Shown here: positions 28,562 to 37,430 of the stretch, piece after piece
Layout of the letters: the number at the start of each line of letters is the position of its first letter
Position numbering within the stretch: the first letter of the stretch is position 1
Assembly: GCF_005222915.1 (NCBI RefSeq)
Contig: NZ_STFX01000021.1
Location: 62,001 to 126,000 of the forward strand
DNA from: Rhizobium sp. FKL33
GTDB lineage: Bacteria; Pseudomonadota; Alphaproteobacteria; Rhizobiales; Rhizobiaceae
Length of the DNA stretch: 64,000 nucleotides
Direction of reading: 5' to 3'
Made by a program: the position numbers and the translations under genes
Notes under the pieces: generated by a model
Told to the model about the DNA's origin: nothing
What the model saw: only the letters and a program-made list of their open reading frames with translations
Database searches by the model: none

Positions 28562-28615
28562 GAGAAACCCTTAGCGCAACTTGCGCAGCCATCGCAATCG
28601 CGCCTAGGTTCGCCG

Positions 28616-29278
28616 TTATTCCCCGGTGACGCGCTTGCGCATCCGGGTGGAGGTCGAGGAGAATTCGGGCGCCAGACGACTGAGCCCGGAGACAGCCTTC
28701 TTGATGGCGAACGCCGCCAGCGCCGCTTCGTGGCAGGCAGAGACGATCAGCGGCAGCTTGCCGGGATAAAGCGCGGCGTCGCCGATCGCATAGAGGCCCG
28801 GACATTCTGTCTCGAAGGTCGAAGGCGTTACGCAGATCGCGCCTTCCGGATCGCGCGCGCCTTCGGGCAAAGCCAATTGCATCCTGCCCTCGCCGCCGAA
28901 GAGCCCCAGTCCTGTCGCCAGGATCACGAAACTTGATGATATTTGTCGACCGTCAGCGAGCAGCAGCCGGAACTCCGCCTCGCCTCTCAGGATGGCGTCG
29001 ACCCTGCAATCGTAAAGAAATGTCTGAGAAAATGGCTCTGTCTGGGCTAGAAGCCGTTCAGCGATGTCGCCCGCCAGCGCCTCGCGAAACCCGGGAACAT
29101 CATAGACCGGCTTGTCGGCATAGAGCGCGGCGCATTGTCCGCCCGATCTCGCGGCGGCCTCGATCACCGTGGCGGCGACGCCATGCAATCCGAGTTGAAA
29201 AGCGGCCCAGAGCCCTGCCGGCCCTGCGCCGACGATGGCGACGCTGTCATCGGATGCAACGTCGCCCGTATCGCTCAT
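28616..29278 (-). CDS. Ferredoxin-reductase-like FAD protein without the NADPH-binding domain
   Basis: The 220-residue protein resembles the thioredoxin-reductase-like ferredoxin-NADP reductases (normally about 340 residues). The FAD GAGPAG motif is at 17-22, then RSGGQCAALYADKPVYDVPG (45-64), VILATG (118-123), YAIGD (163-167), YPGKLPLIVSACHEAALAA (171-189) and a C-terminal STSTRMRKR tail like the family's. Between VILATG and the FETECPGLYAIGD block only some 30 residues remain, where relatives have about 120 forming the NADPH domain with its second glycine-rich motif. The frame is intact, so this looks like a clean domain loss. No CxxC is present. The ATG shares one base with the stop of fpr (TGATG). 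It may receive electrons from another flavoprotein or act as a sensor; that is inference. Confidence 0.8.
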   Translation of the reverse strand: MSDTGDVASDDSVAIVGAGPAGLWAAFQLGLHGVAATVIEAAARSGGQCAALYADKPVYDVPGFREALAGDIAERLLAQTEPFSQTFLYDCRVDAILRGEAEFRLLLADGRQISSSFVILATGLGLFGGEGRMQLALPEGARDPEGAICVTPSTFETECPGLYAIGDAALYPGKLPLIVSACHEAALAAFAIKKAVSGLSRLAPEFSSTSTRMRKRVTGE

Positions 29279-30090
29279 CAGTCGACGAAAGCGCGTTCGA
29301 TGACGAATTCGCCCGGCTTGTTGTTCGCGCCTTCATTGAGGCCGGCGTCGATCAGCAACTGTTTGGTTTCCTTGAGCATGGCGGCCGAGCCGCAGATCAT
29401 GCCGCGATCCACGGCGGGATCGAGCGGCGGCACGCCGAGATCGGTAAACATCTTGCCCGAACGGATATTGTCGGTGATGCGGCCCTGGAAGGGATAGTCT
29501 TCGCGCGTCACGGTGGCGTAGTGCTTGAGCTTGTCGCCCACCACTTCGCTCAGGAATTCGTGATTCTTGATCTCGTCGATCAGGTCGAAGCCGTATTGCA
29601 ACTCGGCCACTTCGCGCGTCGTGTGGCAGAGGATCACTTCCTCGAACTTCTCATAGGTCTCGGGGTCGCGGATCAGGCTGGCGAAGGGCGCGATGCCGGT
29701 GCCGGTCGAAAACATGTAGAGCCGCTTGCCGGGCAGCAGCGCGTCATTGACCAGCGTGCCGGTGGACTTCTTGCGCATCAGCACGGTGTCGCCGACCTTC
29801 ACATTCTGGAGATGCTGGGTCAGCGGCCCTTCCGGCACCTTGATCGAGAAGAATTCGAGCTCCTCGTCCCAGGCCGGGCTGGCGATCGAATAGGCGCGAT
29901 AAATAGGCTTGCCCTCGACCATCAGGCCGATCATCGCGAATTCGCCGGAGCGGAAACGGAAGTCCTGCGGCCGCGTCATACGGAATCGGAACAGCCGATC
30001 CGTGTAATGCTGGACGGCGGTCACGGTTTCGGCATAGACGCCCGCGGGAATAGCGGAAACGATTTCGGGATTGGTGGCGGGCGCGTTCAT
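29278..30090 (-). CDS. fpr: Ferredoxin-NADP reductase (FPR type)
   Basis: Transfers electrons between NADPH and ferredoxin or flavodoxin, with FAD as cofactor. The 270-residue protein starts MNAPATNPEIVSAIPAGVYA at ATG 30090. FAD-binding RAYSIASP (about residue 64), the phosphate loop SIKVPEGPLTQHL, the NADP-binding STGTGIAPFASLIRDPETY, ICGSAAMLKETKQLLIDAGL and the C-terminal FVIERAFVD are all present. The frame stays open upstream to 30225 but the added part is unlike the family. It is translationally coupled to the FAD half-protein downstream. Confidence 0.93.
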   Translation of the reverse strand: MNAPATNPEIVSAIPAGVYAETVTAVQHYTDRLFRFRMTRPQDFRFRSGEFAMIGLMVEGKPIYRAYSIASPAWDEELEFFSIKVPEGPLTQHLQNVKVGDTVLMRKKSTGTLVNDALLPGKRLYMFSTGTGIAPFASLIRDPETYEKFEEVILCHTTREVAELQYGFDLIDEIKNHEFLSEVVGDKLKHYATVTREDYPFQGRITDNIRSGKMFTDLGVPPLDPAVDRGMICGSAAMLKETKQLLIDAGLNEGANNKPGEFVIERAFVD

Positions 30091-30367
30091 GGAGCTTCGA
30101 TCCTCGGGCATACTTTCTAACTCTGGCGGGGCTGATAGACCATTCAAACCGGAACTTGAAGGTAGGGATTTCCACCAGATGCGGCTCATAGGGAAAAGGC
30201 TTTCAATCTGGCCTTTTTCGAGCACTTTCCCGGGCTATAATCCCTTTCGGCGCGTCGCGCCAGTGGGATGCGGTTGCGACGTATCGTTGCGGGAGCGCCT
30301 GATGGAAGGCGTGAGCCGATGACGCAAAAGTCCGACTGGTGCTCTGACCCAGAATTCTTTGCGCGTG

Positions 30368-30423
30368 AGCCGGCGGTTTCGACCGCCGGCTTCGTTGACG
30401 TGGACGCGGCTTGGGTTCATTCT
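30368..30423 (+). promoter_or_regulatory. Hairpin and promoter-like element before the class II aldolase gene
   Basis: AGCCGGCGG (30368-30376) and CCGCCGGCT (30383-30391) form a 9-bp stem. Right after it TTGACG (30395-30400) and CATTCT (30418-30423) are spaced by 17 bases, a plausible promoter 32 bases ahead of the ATG. The hairpin would insulate this promoter from upstream transcription. Confidence 0.4.
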
Positions 30424-30454
30424 TTTTGTCGAGAAAATACAAAGGGAACTCGCC

Positions 30455-31222
30455 ATGTCCGCCAGTCTCGCGACCGTCCATCGCCACGACAACCTGCCTT
30501 TCTATGAAGAGCGCGTCGACCTCGCCTGCGCCTTCCGCTGGACCGCCCGGCTCAACATGCACGAGGCGGTGGCCAACCATTTTTCGCTCGCCGTCAACGA
30601 CGACGGCAGCCAGTTTCTGATGAATCCCAACCAGAAGCATTTCTCGCTGATCTCCGCCTCCAGCATGCTTCTGCTCGACGCCAATGATCCCTCGACCATG
30701 GACCGTCCCGACGCGCCGGATCCGACAGCCTGGGGCCTGCATGGCTCGATCCATCGGCTGTTGCCGCATGCGCGCTGCGTCATGCATGTGCATTCGATCT
30801 ATTCGACCGTGCTCGCCTCGCTCGCCGACAGCCGGCTGCTGCCGATCGACCAGAACTGCGCCACCTTCTTCAACCGCTATGTGATCGACAATGATTACGG
30901 CGGACTGGCGTTCGAAGACGAAGGCGCGCGCTGCGCCCGCCTGATGCAGAACCCCAAGCATCGCGTGATGATCATGGGCAATCACGGCGTGCTGGTCATC
31001 GGCGACAGCGTCGCCGACACGTTCAATCGCATGTATTATTTCGAACGCGCCGCCGAGACCTATATCAAGGCGCTTCAGACCGGCCAGAAATTGCGGGTTC
31101 TCTCCGACGAGGTCGCTGAAAAGGTCGCCGAGGAAATCGAGGATTATCCCGGCCAGTCCGAGCGGCATTTCGAGGATCTCAAGATCCTGCTGTCGCGCCA
31201 GGAACCAGACTTCCTGAATTGA
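30455..31222 (+). CDS. Class II aldolase/adducin-domain protein
   Basis: The 255-residue protein (ATG 30455, AAGGGAACTCGCC ahead of it) has the zinc-type class II aldolase fold. Likely metal ligands are the two histidines in RCVMHVHSIYSTVLAS (about 108-123) and the histidine in MIMGNHGVLVIGDSV (about 170-184); the early acidic residue may be supplied by the NMHEAVANHFSLAV segment. Related proteins include L-fuculose-phosphate aldolases, but also many uncharacterised ones. The absence of kinase or sugar genes nearby prevents a substrate call. It is monocistronic and ends at a 40-bp palindrome. Confidence 0.85.
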   Translation: MSASLATVHRHDNLPFYEERVDLACAFRWTARLNMHEAVANHFSLAVNDDGSQFLMNPNQKHFSLISASSMLLLDANDPSTMDRPDAPDPTAWGLHGSIHRLLPHARCVMHVHSIYSTVLASLADSRLLPIDQNCATFFNRYVIDNDYGGLAFEDEGARCARLMQNPKHRVMIMGNHGVLVIGDSVADTFNRMYYFERAAETYIKALQTGQKLRVLSDEVAEKVAEEIEDYPGQSERHFEDLKILLSRQEPDFLN

Positions 31223-31262
31223 GCCCCGTCTCTCTGAATTGAGCGCATCTTGCCGCGCTCAT

Positions 31263-31302
31263 GAGAACAGCCGCCGGATCGGCCGATCCGGCGGCTGTTC
31301 TC
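31263..31302. terminator. Perfect 40-bp palindrome between convergent genes
   Basis: Positions 31263-31282 are the exact reverse complement of 31283-31302 (GAGAACAGCCGCCGGATCGG is the left half). As RNA it forms an 18-bp stem with a 4-base GGCC loop on either strand. It lies between the class II aldolase stop and the mfd stop. T-tracts are poor, but the position suits a bidirectional terminator. Confidence 0.6.
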
Positions 31303-31323
31303 GTTCGCGACTTTCGGCGCGGT

Positions 31324-34300
31324 TTACTTGCCCTGCCCGGCGATCTCGGCGAGCTGGGTCATCAGCATCGCCGCCGCCGCCATGCGCTTTTCGGGCTTGG
31401 GCAGATCGCGCGCCAGGAACAGCGAATGATCGGGGCGGATCTTGGCGAGCGTGCCCTGCCGCGAGATGAACTGCACGAGCCCGGCCGGATTGGGGAAGAT
31501 CCTGTCGCGGAACACCACGACCAGCCCCTTCGGGCCCGCTTCGACCTTTTCGACATTCGCCGTGCGGCAGAGCGTCTTGATATAGACGATCTTGAGCAGA
31601 TGTTCGGTTTCGGCCGGCATCGGGCCGAAGCGGTCGATCATCTCGGCTCCGAAGCCGTCGATCTCCTTGAGATCGCTGAGTTCGCCCAGGCGGCGATAGA
31701 GCTGCATGCGCAGATGCAGATCCGGCACATAGCTTTCGGGAATCATCACCGAGACGCCGGTGATGATCTGCGGCGACCAGCCGCTGTCGGTCACCTGTTC
31801 CTCGCCCTTGATCTCCAGCACCGCCTCTTCGAGCATCTGCTGATAGAGTTCGAAGCCGACTTCCTTGATATGGCCGGACTGTTCCTCGCCGAGCAGATTG
31901 CCCGCGCCGCGCAGATCGAGATCGTGGCTGGCGAGCTGGAAACCGGCGCCGAGCGTGTCGAGCGATTGCAGCACTTTGAGGCGCTTGTCGGCCATGGTCG
32001 TCAGCGTCTTGTTGACCGGCAGCGTGAACAGCGCGAAGGCGCGGACCTTGGACCGGCCGACGCGGCCGCGGATCTGGTAAAGTTGGGCAAGGCCAAACAT
32101 GTCGGCGCGATGCACGATCAGCGTATTGGCCGTGGGAACGTCGAGACCGGATTCGACGATCGTCGTCGACAGCAGCACGTCATATTTGCCGTCATAGAAG
32201 GCGTTCATGATGTCGTCGAGTTCGCCCGCCGGCATCTGGCCATGCGCCACCGCCAGCTTCAGTTCCGGCACCGCCTCGCGCAGGAAGGTCTGGATCTCCT
32301 CGAGATCGGCAATGCGCGGGCAGACATAGAAGCTCTGGCCGCCGCGATAATGCTCGCGCATCAGCGTCTCGCGGATCACCAGCGGGTCGAAGGGCGAAAT
32401 GAAGGTGCGCACCGCCATGCGGTCGACCGGCGGCGTGGTGATCAGCGACAATTCGCGCACGCCGGTCAGCGCCAGTTGCAAGGTGCGCGGAATCGGCGTC
32501 GCCGACAGCGTCAGCACATGCACGTCGGACTTCAGCTCCTTCAGCCGTTCCTTGTGCTTGACGCCGAAATGCTGCTCCTCGTCGACGATCAGCAGGCCGA
32601 GATTGGCGAATTTCACGCCCGAACCGAGCAGCGCATGCGTGCCGACGACGACGTCGATCTTGCCCTCCGCCAGCTCTTTCTTCGTCTCGTTCAGCTCCTT
32701 GGCCGTCACCAGACGCGAGGCCTGCCGCACCTTGAGCGGGAAGCCCTTGAGACGTTCGGAGAAAGTCTTGAAATGCTGGCGCGCCAGAAGCGTCGTCGGC
32801 ACCACGACCGCGACCTGGGCGCCGTTCATGGCGGCGATGAAGGCGGCGCGCAGCGCAACTTCCGTTTTACCGAAACCGACGTCACCGCAGACGAGCCGGT
32901 CCATTGGACGGCCGGCGCCGAGATCGTCTCGGACACTGTCGATCGCGCCGGCCTGATCCTCGGTCTCGTCATAGGGGAAGCGGGCGGCGAATTCGTCATA
33001 GATGCCGTCGGGCGCGATGAGCGGCGGGGCCTGGCGCATCTGCCGTTCGGCGGCGATGCGGATCAGCCCGCCCGCCATATCAAGCAGCCGCTTCTTGAGC
33101 TTGGCCTTGCGCGCCTGCCAGGCGACGCCGCCGAGCTTGTCGAGCTGCGCCTCGGTCTGCTCAGAGCCGTAACGCGACAGGAGCTCGATGTTTTCCACCG
33201 GCAGGAAGAGCTTGTCGCCGCCGGCATATTCGAGCTGCAGGCATTCATGCGGCGCGCCGGCTGCTTCAATGGTCACCAGCCCGACGAACCGGCCAATGCC
33301 ATGCTCGGCATGCACCACGATCGAACCTTCGTCGATCGACGAGGCTTCGGTGATGAAGTCGGCATTGCGCTTGCGGCGCTTGCCGCGTCGCACAAGGCGA
33401 TCGCCGAGAATGTCCTGCTCGCCGATGATGATCAGTTTGCCGCATTCAAAGCCGCTTTCGAGCGACAGCACCGTGGCGCCCGCTTCGCCCGGTTTCAGCC
33501 TCATCGCGGAGTCGAGGTTCGCAACCGGAACCACGCGCTCCAGCCCATGCTCCTGCAGCACCTGCAACAGACGGTCGAGCGAGCCCTCGGTCCAGGCCGA
33601 GACGACCACCTTGTCGCCTTTGGCGCGATGATCGGCGATATGACGCACGGCGGCGTCAAACACGTTGATGCGGTCTTCGCCCTCCTGCTCGCCGGCGCGC
33701 GCCCAGCGCATGCCGGGACGGGCGGAGAGCGCCACGACCTTGCGCGCCTCGCCCTCATGCTCATTGAACGGCGTGATGCGGATCGCGCCGCGACCGCGCA
33801 ACTCCAGCATCACCTGTTCGCCGGAGAGATAGAGCTGGTCCGGTGGCACGGGCTTGTAGGGCGCGCCCTGGCTCAGGCCCTTCTTGCCGGAGCCGGCGTC
33901 GAGCCGCGCCTCATAATAGTCTGAGATCAGCGTGAAGCGCTCATTGACCGATTCCTGCAGCGTGTGATCCACCGTCAGGCGGAAGCCGGCGAGATAGTCG
34001 AACAGCGTCTCCAGCTTTTCATAAAACAGCGGCAGCCAGTGCTCCATGCCGGCGAACCGCCGCCCCTCGGAGATCGCCTGATAGAGCGCGTCGTCGCGGG
34101 TGGCGGCGCCGAACAGCGTCAGATAGGCCTTGCGGAAGCGGCTGATCAGATCCGGCGTCAGCGACACTTCGCTCATCGGGTTGAGCGAAATCTGCTTGAC
34201 CTGGCCCGTGGTGCGCTGGCTGGCGGGATCGAAAGTGCGGATCGTCTCCAGCGTGTCGCCGAAGAAATCCAGTCGCATCGGCTCGGCTTCGCCCGGCATG

Positions 34301-34827
34301 AAGAGATCGAGAATGCCGCCGCGCACGGCGAATTCGCCGACTTCGCGCACCGTGGCGACGCGCTCGAAGCCGTTCTTTTCCAGCCGGAGCGCGATCTCAT
34401 CCATCTTCAGCATCTGGCCGGGCTTGGCGGAAAAGCCCATGGCCGAGATCGCGTCGCGCGGCGGCAATTTCTGCACCAGCGCATTGGCCGTCGTCAGCAC
34501 GATGGCGGGATGCGGCTTGGCCTGATGCTGGATCAGCCCACTGAGCGCCGCCAGTCTCCGGGCGGAGACATCCGTTCCCGGCGATACGCGGTCATAAGGC
34601 AGGCAGTCCCAGCCCGGCAGCACCAGCACCGGAATCTCCGGCGCGTGAAATGCGATCATCTGTTCGAGATCGGCGATTTTCTGGCCATCTGAGAGGACAT
34701 AGGCGATCGATCCGCCGGCGCGGGCGAGCTCGGCCAGCACCAGCGCCTCCATGCCCGGCGGCACATTGCCGATCGAAAAGCTCTTCTCGTCCGCGAGAAA
34801 TTTCCGGGGATCAAAATCCGGGATCAT
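31324..34827 (-). CDS. mfd: Transcription-repair coupling factor Mfd
   Basis: ATP-driven translocase that removes stalled RNA polymerase and recruits UvrA. The 1167-residue length is standard. The N-terminal UvrB-like module is followed by the CarD-like polymerase-interaction domain (SIVVHAEHGIGRFVGLV, about residue 510). Walker A is GDVGFGKTEVALRAAF (near 650) and the DEEQ box LLIVDEEQHFGVKHKERLK (near 748). The RecG-like TRG motif and the C-terminal UvrA-interaction domain follow. It lies downstream of sdhE on the same strand, as in related genomes. Confidence 0.97.
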   Translation of the reverse strand: MIPDFDPRKFLADEKSFSIGNVPPGMEALVLAELARAGGSIAYVLSDGQKIADLEQMIAFHAPEIPVLVLPGWDCLPYDRVSPGTDVSARRLAALSGLIQHQAKPHPAIVLTTANALVQKLPPRDAISAMGFSAKPGQMLKMDEIALRLEKNGFERVATVREVGEFAVRGGILDLFMPGEAEPMRLDFFGDTLETIRTFDPASQRTTGQVKQISLNPMSEVSLTPDLISRFRKAYLTLFGAATRDDALYQAISEGRRFAGMEHWLPLFYEKLETLFDYLAGFRLTVDHTLQESVNERFTLISDYYEARLDAGSGKKGLSQGAPYKPVPPDQLYLSGEQVMLELRGRGAIRITPFNEHEGEARKVVALSARPGMRWARAGEQEGEDRINVFDAAVRHIADHRAKGDKVVVSAWTEGSLDRLLQVLQEHGLERVVPVANLDSAMRLKPGEAGATVLSLESGFECGKLIIIGEQDILGDRLVRRGKRRKRNADFITEASSIDEGSIVVHAEHGIGRFVGLVTIEAAGAPHECLQLEYAGGDKLFLPVENIELLSRYGSEQTEAQLDKLGGVAWQARKAKLKKRLLDMAGGLIRIAAERQMRQAPPLIAPDGIYDEFAARFPYDETEDQAGAIDSVRDDLGAGRPMDRLVCGDVGFGKTEVALRAAFIAAMNGAQVAVVVPTTLLARQHFKTFSERLKGFPLKVRQASRLVTAKELNETKKELAEGKIDVVVGTHALLGSGVKFANLGLLIVDEEQHFGVKHKERLKELKSDVHVLTLSATPIPRTLQLALTGVRELSLITTPPVDRMAVRTFISPFDPLVIRETLMREHYRGGQSFYVCPRIADLEEIQTFLREAVPELKLAVAHGQMPAGELDDIMNAFYDGKYDVLLSTTIVESGLDVPTANTLIVHRADMFGLAQLYQIRGRVGRSKVRAFALFTLPVNKTLTTMADKRLKVLQSLDTLGAGFQLASHDLDLRGAGNLLGEEQSGHIKEVGFELYQQMLEEAVLEIKGEEQVTDSGWSPQIITGVSVMIPESYVPDLHLRMQLYRRLGELSDLKEIDGFGAEMIDRFGPMPAETEHLLKIVYIKTLCRTANVEKVEAGPKGLVVVFRDRIFPNPAGLVQFISRQGTLAKIRPDHSLFLARDLPKPEKRMAAAAMLMTQLAEIAGQGK

Positions 34828-34926
34828 GCAGATGTCCTTGAGAGTGCCCCGACGACTGAGATCGGTATCGGGCGGGAGAGATGGCGGAGCGGCGCAGAAA
34901 ACCGGACGACGAGCCGGAAATTGTCG

Positions 34927-35226
34927 TCACGCCACAGGCTTGAAGGCTTCCTCGGGACGAAAGGCCAGAATGCGCTCGAACAGCGGCGTCTTGAGACGCT
35001 CGGGCATCGGCTTCTCTCCTGAAATCCACTTGAACAGATCATTGTCGTCTTCGCCGAGAACGCGCTCGAACTCGGCGAGTTCCTCGCCTTCGAGCGTCTT
35101 GAGTTCGGTGTCAGCGAACTGGCCGAGGATCAGATCCATCTCGCGGATGCCGCGATGCCAGGCGCGAAACAGGATGCGGCGGCGATGGGGATCGAGATCG
35201 GCGGTGGTCAAGGTCGTGCCAGTCAT
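34927..35226 (-). CDS. sdhE: FAD assembly factor SdhE
   Basis: Small protein that promotes covalent FAD attachment to succinate dehydrogenase subunit SdhA. The 99-residue helical protein has the defining RGxxE motif in FRAWHRGIREMDLILGQFAD (residues about 20-39), and EEFERVL-like EFERVLGEDDNDLFKWISG. It is divergent from recG (98 bp) and lies 99 bp upstream of mfd. Confidence 0.92.
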   Translation of the reverse strand: MTGTTLTTADLDPHRRRILFRAWHRGIREMDLILGQFADTELKTLEGEELAEFERVLGEDDNDLFKWISGEKPMPERLKTPLFERILAFRPEEAFKPVA

Positions 35227-35324
35227 CGGCTTGGTGATCCTCTCATGATAGGAGGCCGTCTATATCCCTTGGAAACTTGCTTGTCAGCCTTGCAAATCCA
35301 CCTTCGACAGCCGAAATTGCCAGC

Positions 35325-37430
35325 ATGCGTCCCTCCATCCTCGATCCCCTGTTCGCCCCCCTCGCCGCGCTGCCCGGCATCGGAGCCAAGACCGGCGAAC
35401 TCTATGCCCGGCTGCTCGGCCGCGAGAGCCTGGAGGACTGCCGGATCATCGATCTCCTGTTCCATGTGCCGCATAGCCTGATCGACCGTCGCAAACAGCC
35501 CGGCATCGCGCTCGCGCCCCAAGGCGCCATCGTCACCGTCACCGCCCGCGTCGACCGCCACCAGCCGCCGCCCAAGGGGCAGTCGAACCAGCCCTATCGA
35601 GTGTTCCTGCAGGATGATACGGGCGAACTCGCGCTGGTGTTCTTTCGCGCCAAGGGAAACTGGCTGGAAAAATCGCTGCCCATCGATGAGACCGTGATGG
35701 TGAGCGGCAAGGTCGACTGGTTCAACGGTCGGCCCTCGATGGTCCACCCCGATCACATGGCGCGACTGTCAGAAGGCGAGAAGCTGCCGCTGGTCGAGCC
35801 CGTCTACGGCCTGACGGCGGGCCTGTCGCCCAAGGTGTTGCGCAAGACCATCGATGCCGCGATCTCCCGCGTGCCGGCTCTGCCGGAATGGCTGGACGAG
35901 TCTCTCATCCAGAAACAGGGTTTTCTGCCGACCTCGGAGGCGCTGCGCCTGATCCATCATCCACGCGACGAGCACGACATCGATCCACAGGCGCCAGTGC
36001 GGCGAAGGCTCGCCTATGACGAATTCCTCGCCGGCCAGGTGTCGCTCGCGCTGGTGCGGTCGAAGCTAAGAAAGGCGCCGGGCGTGCCGGTGAAGCCGAC
36101 CGGTGTTCTGTCGTCCCAGGTGCTCTCGGCCCTGCCCTTTTCTCTGACCGGCAGCCAGACCGCGGCGATCGCAGACGTCCTCAAGGATATGGCCGGCGAA
36201 GACCGCATGCTCCGGCTGCTGCAGGGCGATGTCGGCTCGGGCAAAACCGTGGTGGCGCTGATGTCGATGCTGGCGGCGGTCGAGGCCGGCGGCCAGGCCG
36301 TGCTGATGGCGCCGACGGAAATTCTCGCCCGTCAGCATCACGCCACGATCAGCCAGATGGCGCGCATGGCGGGCCTCGGGATCGAAATTCTCACCGGCCG
36401 CACCAAGGGCCGCGAACGCGAGGAGATCCTGGCCCGCATCGCCTCCGGCGAGGCAAACATCGTCATCGGCACGCATGCGCTGTTTCAGGATACGGTCAAT
36501 TACGCCAATCTGCTGCTGGCCGTCGTCGACGAGCAGCACCGCTTCGGCGTCCATCAGCGCCTCCGGCTCACCGCCAAGGGCGTGTCGCCGCATATGCTGG
36601 TGATGACGGCGACTCCCATTCCGCGAACCCTCGTGCTCGCCGCCTTCGGCGACATGGACGTCTCCAAGCTCACCGACAAGCCGGCTGGCCGCAAGCCGAT
36701 CCAGACGGTGATCGTGCCGGGCGAACGCATCGGCGACATCATCGCCCGCATGCGCGCCGCCGTCACCGAGGGCAAGAAGATCTACTGGATCTGCCCGCTC
36801 GTCGAGGAAGACGAGGAAAGCGAGTTGATGAGCGTGGAGGAGCGCCACGCGGTGCTCGCGAAAAACTTCGGCGCGCAAGCGGCGCTGATCCATGGCCGCA
36901 TGAGCGGGCCGGAAAAAGACTCGGTGATGATGGGCTTCAAGAATGGCGAGACCCGGCTTCTGGTGGCGACCACCGTCATCGAAGTTGGCGTCGACGTGCC
37001 GGACGCCACGATCATGGTGATCGAGCACGCCGAACGCTTCGGGCTGGCGCAGTTGCACCAGTTGCGCGGCCGCGTCGGGCGCGGATCGGAAGCCTCGAGC
37101 TGCATTCTGGTCTACAAGGGCAAGCTGAGCCAGAATGGCGAGGCGCGACTGAAAATCATGCGCGAGACCGAAGACGGTTTCGTGATCGCCGAAGAGGATC
37201 TGCGCCTGCGCGGCGAAGGCGAATTGTTGGGCACCCGCCAATCGGGAACGCCTGGCTTCGCCATCGCCAGCCTGGAGGCGCATGGCGATCTGCTCGAAAT
37301 CGCCCGCAAGGACGCGCATTATCTCTTGGACCGAGATCCGGATCTGTCGTCACCGCGTGGCGAGGCCGTGAGGACGCTGCTCTATCTCTTCCGGCGCGAC
37401 GAGGCGATCCGGTTTCTGCATGCCGGCTGA
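35325..37430 (+). CDS. recG: ATP-dependent DNA helicase RecG
   Basis: Remodels branched DNA in replication-fork rescue and recombination. The 701-residue protein (ATG 35325, MRPSILDPLFAPLAALPGIG) has the N-terminal wedge/OB domain, Walker A GDVGSGKTVVALMSML (near residue 301), DEQH box in VVDEQHRFGVHQRLRL (near 400), and helicase motif VI QLRGRVGRGSEASSC. Its stop codon is directly followed by the stop of the convergent DUF502 gene. Confidence 0.97.
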   Translation: MRPSILDPLFAPLAALPGIGAKTGELYARLLGRESLEDCRIIDLLFHVPHSLIDRRKQPGIALAPQGAIVTVTARVDRHQPPPKGQSNQPYRVFLQDDTGELALVFFRAKGNWLEKSLPIDETVMVSGKVDWFNGRPSMVHPDHMARLSEGEKLPLVEPVYGLTAGLSPKVLRKTIDAAISRVPALPEWLDESLIQKQGFLPTSEALRLIHHPRDEHDIDPQAPVRRRLAYDEFLAGQVSLALVRSKLRKAPGVPVKPTGVLSSQVLSALPFSLTGSQTAAIADVLKDMAGEDRMLRLLQGDVGSGKTVVALMSMLAAVEAGGQAVLMAPTEILARQHHATISQMARMAGLGIEILTGRTKGREREEILARIASGEANIVIGTHALFQDTVNYANLLLAVVDEQHRFGVHQRLRLTAKGVSPHMLVMTATPIPRTLVLAAFGDMDVSKLTDKPAGRKPIQTVIVPGERIGDIIARMRAAVTEGKKIYWICPLVEEDEESELMSVEERHAVLAKNFGAQAALIHGRMSGPEKDSVMMGFKNGETRLLVATTVIEVGVDVPDATIMVIEHAERFGLAQLHQLRGRVGRGSEASSCILVYKGKLSQNGEARLKIMRETEDGFVIAEEDLRLRGEGELLGTRQSGTPGFAIASLEAHGDLLEIARKDAHYLLDRDPDLSSPRGEAVRTLLYLFRRDEAIRFLHAG

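Noticed and set aside
28616-29278. The short FAD protein as a thioredoxin reductase
   Set aside because: No CxxC active site is present and the conserved blocks match the ferredoxin-reductase branch instead.
31213-31243. CTGAATTGAGC repeated 20 bp apart at the end of the class II aldolase gene
   Set aside because: A single short duplication at a stop codon; no sign of an attachment site or mobile element.
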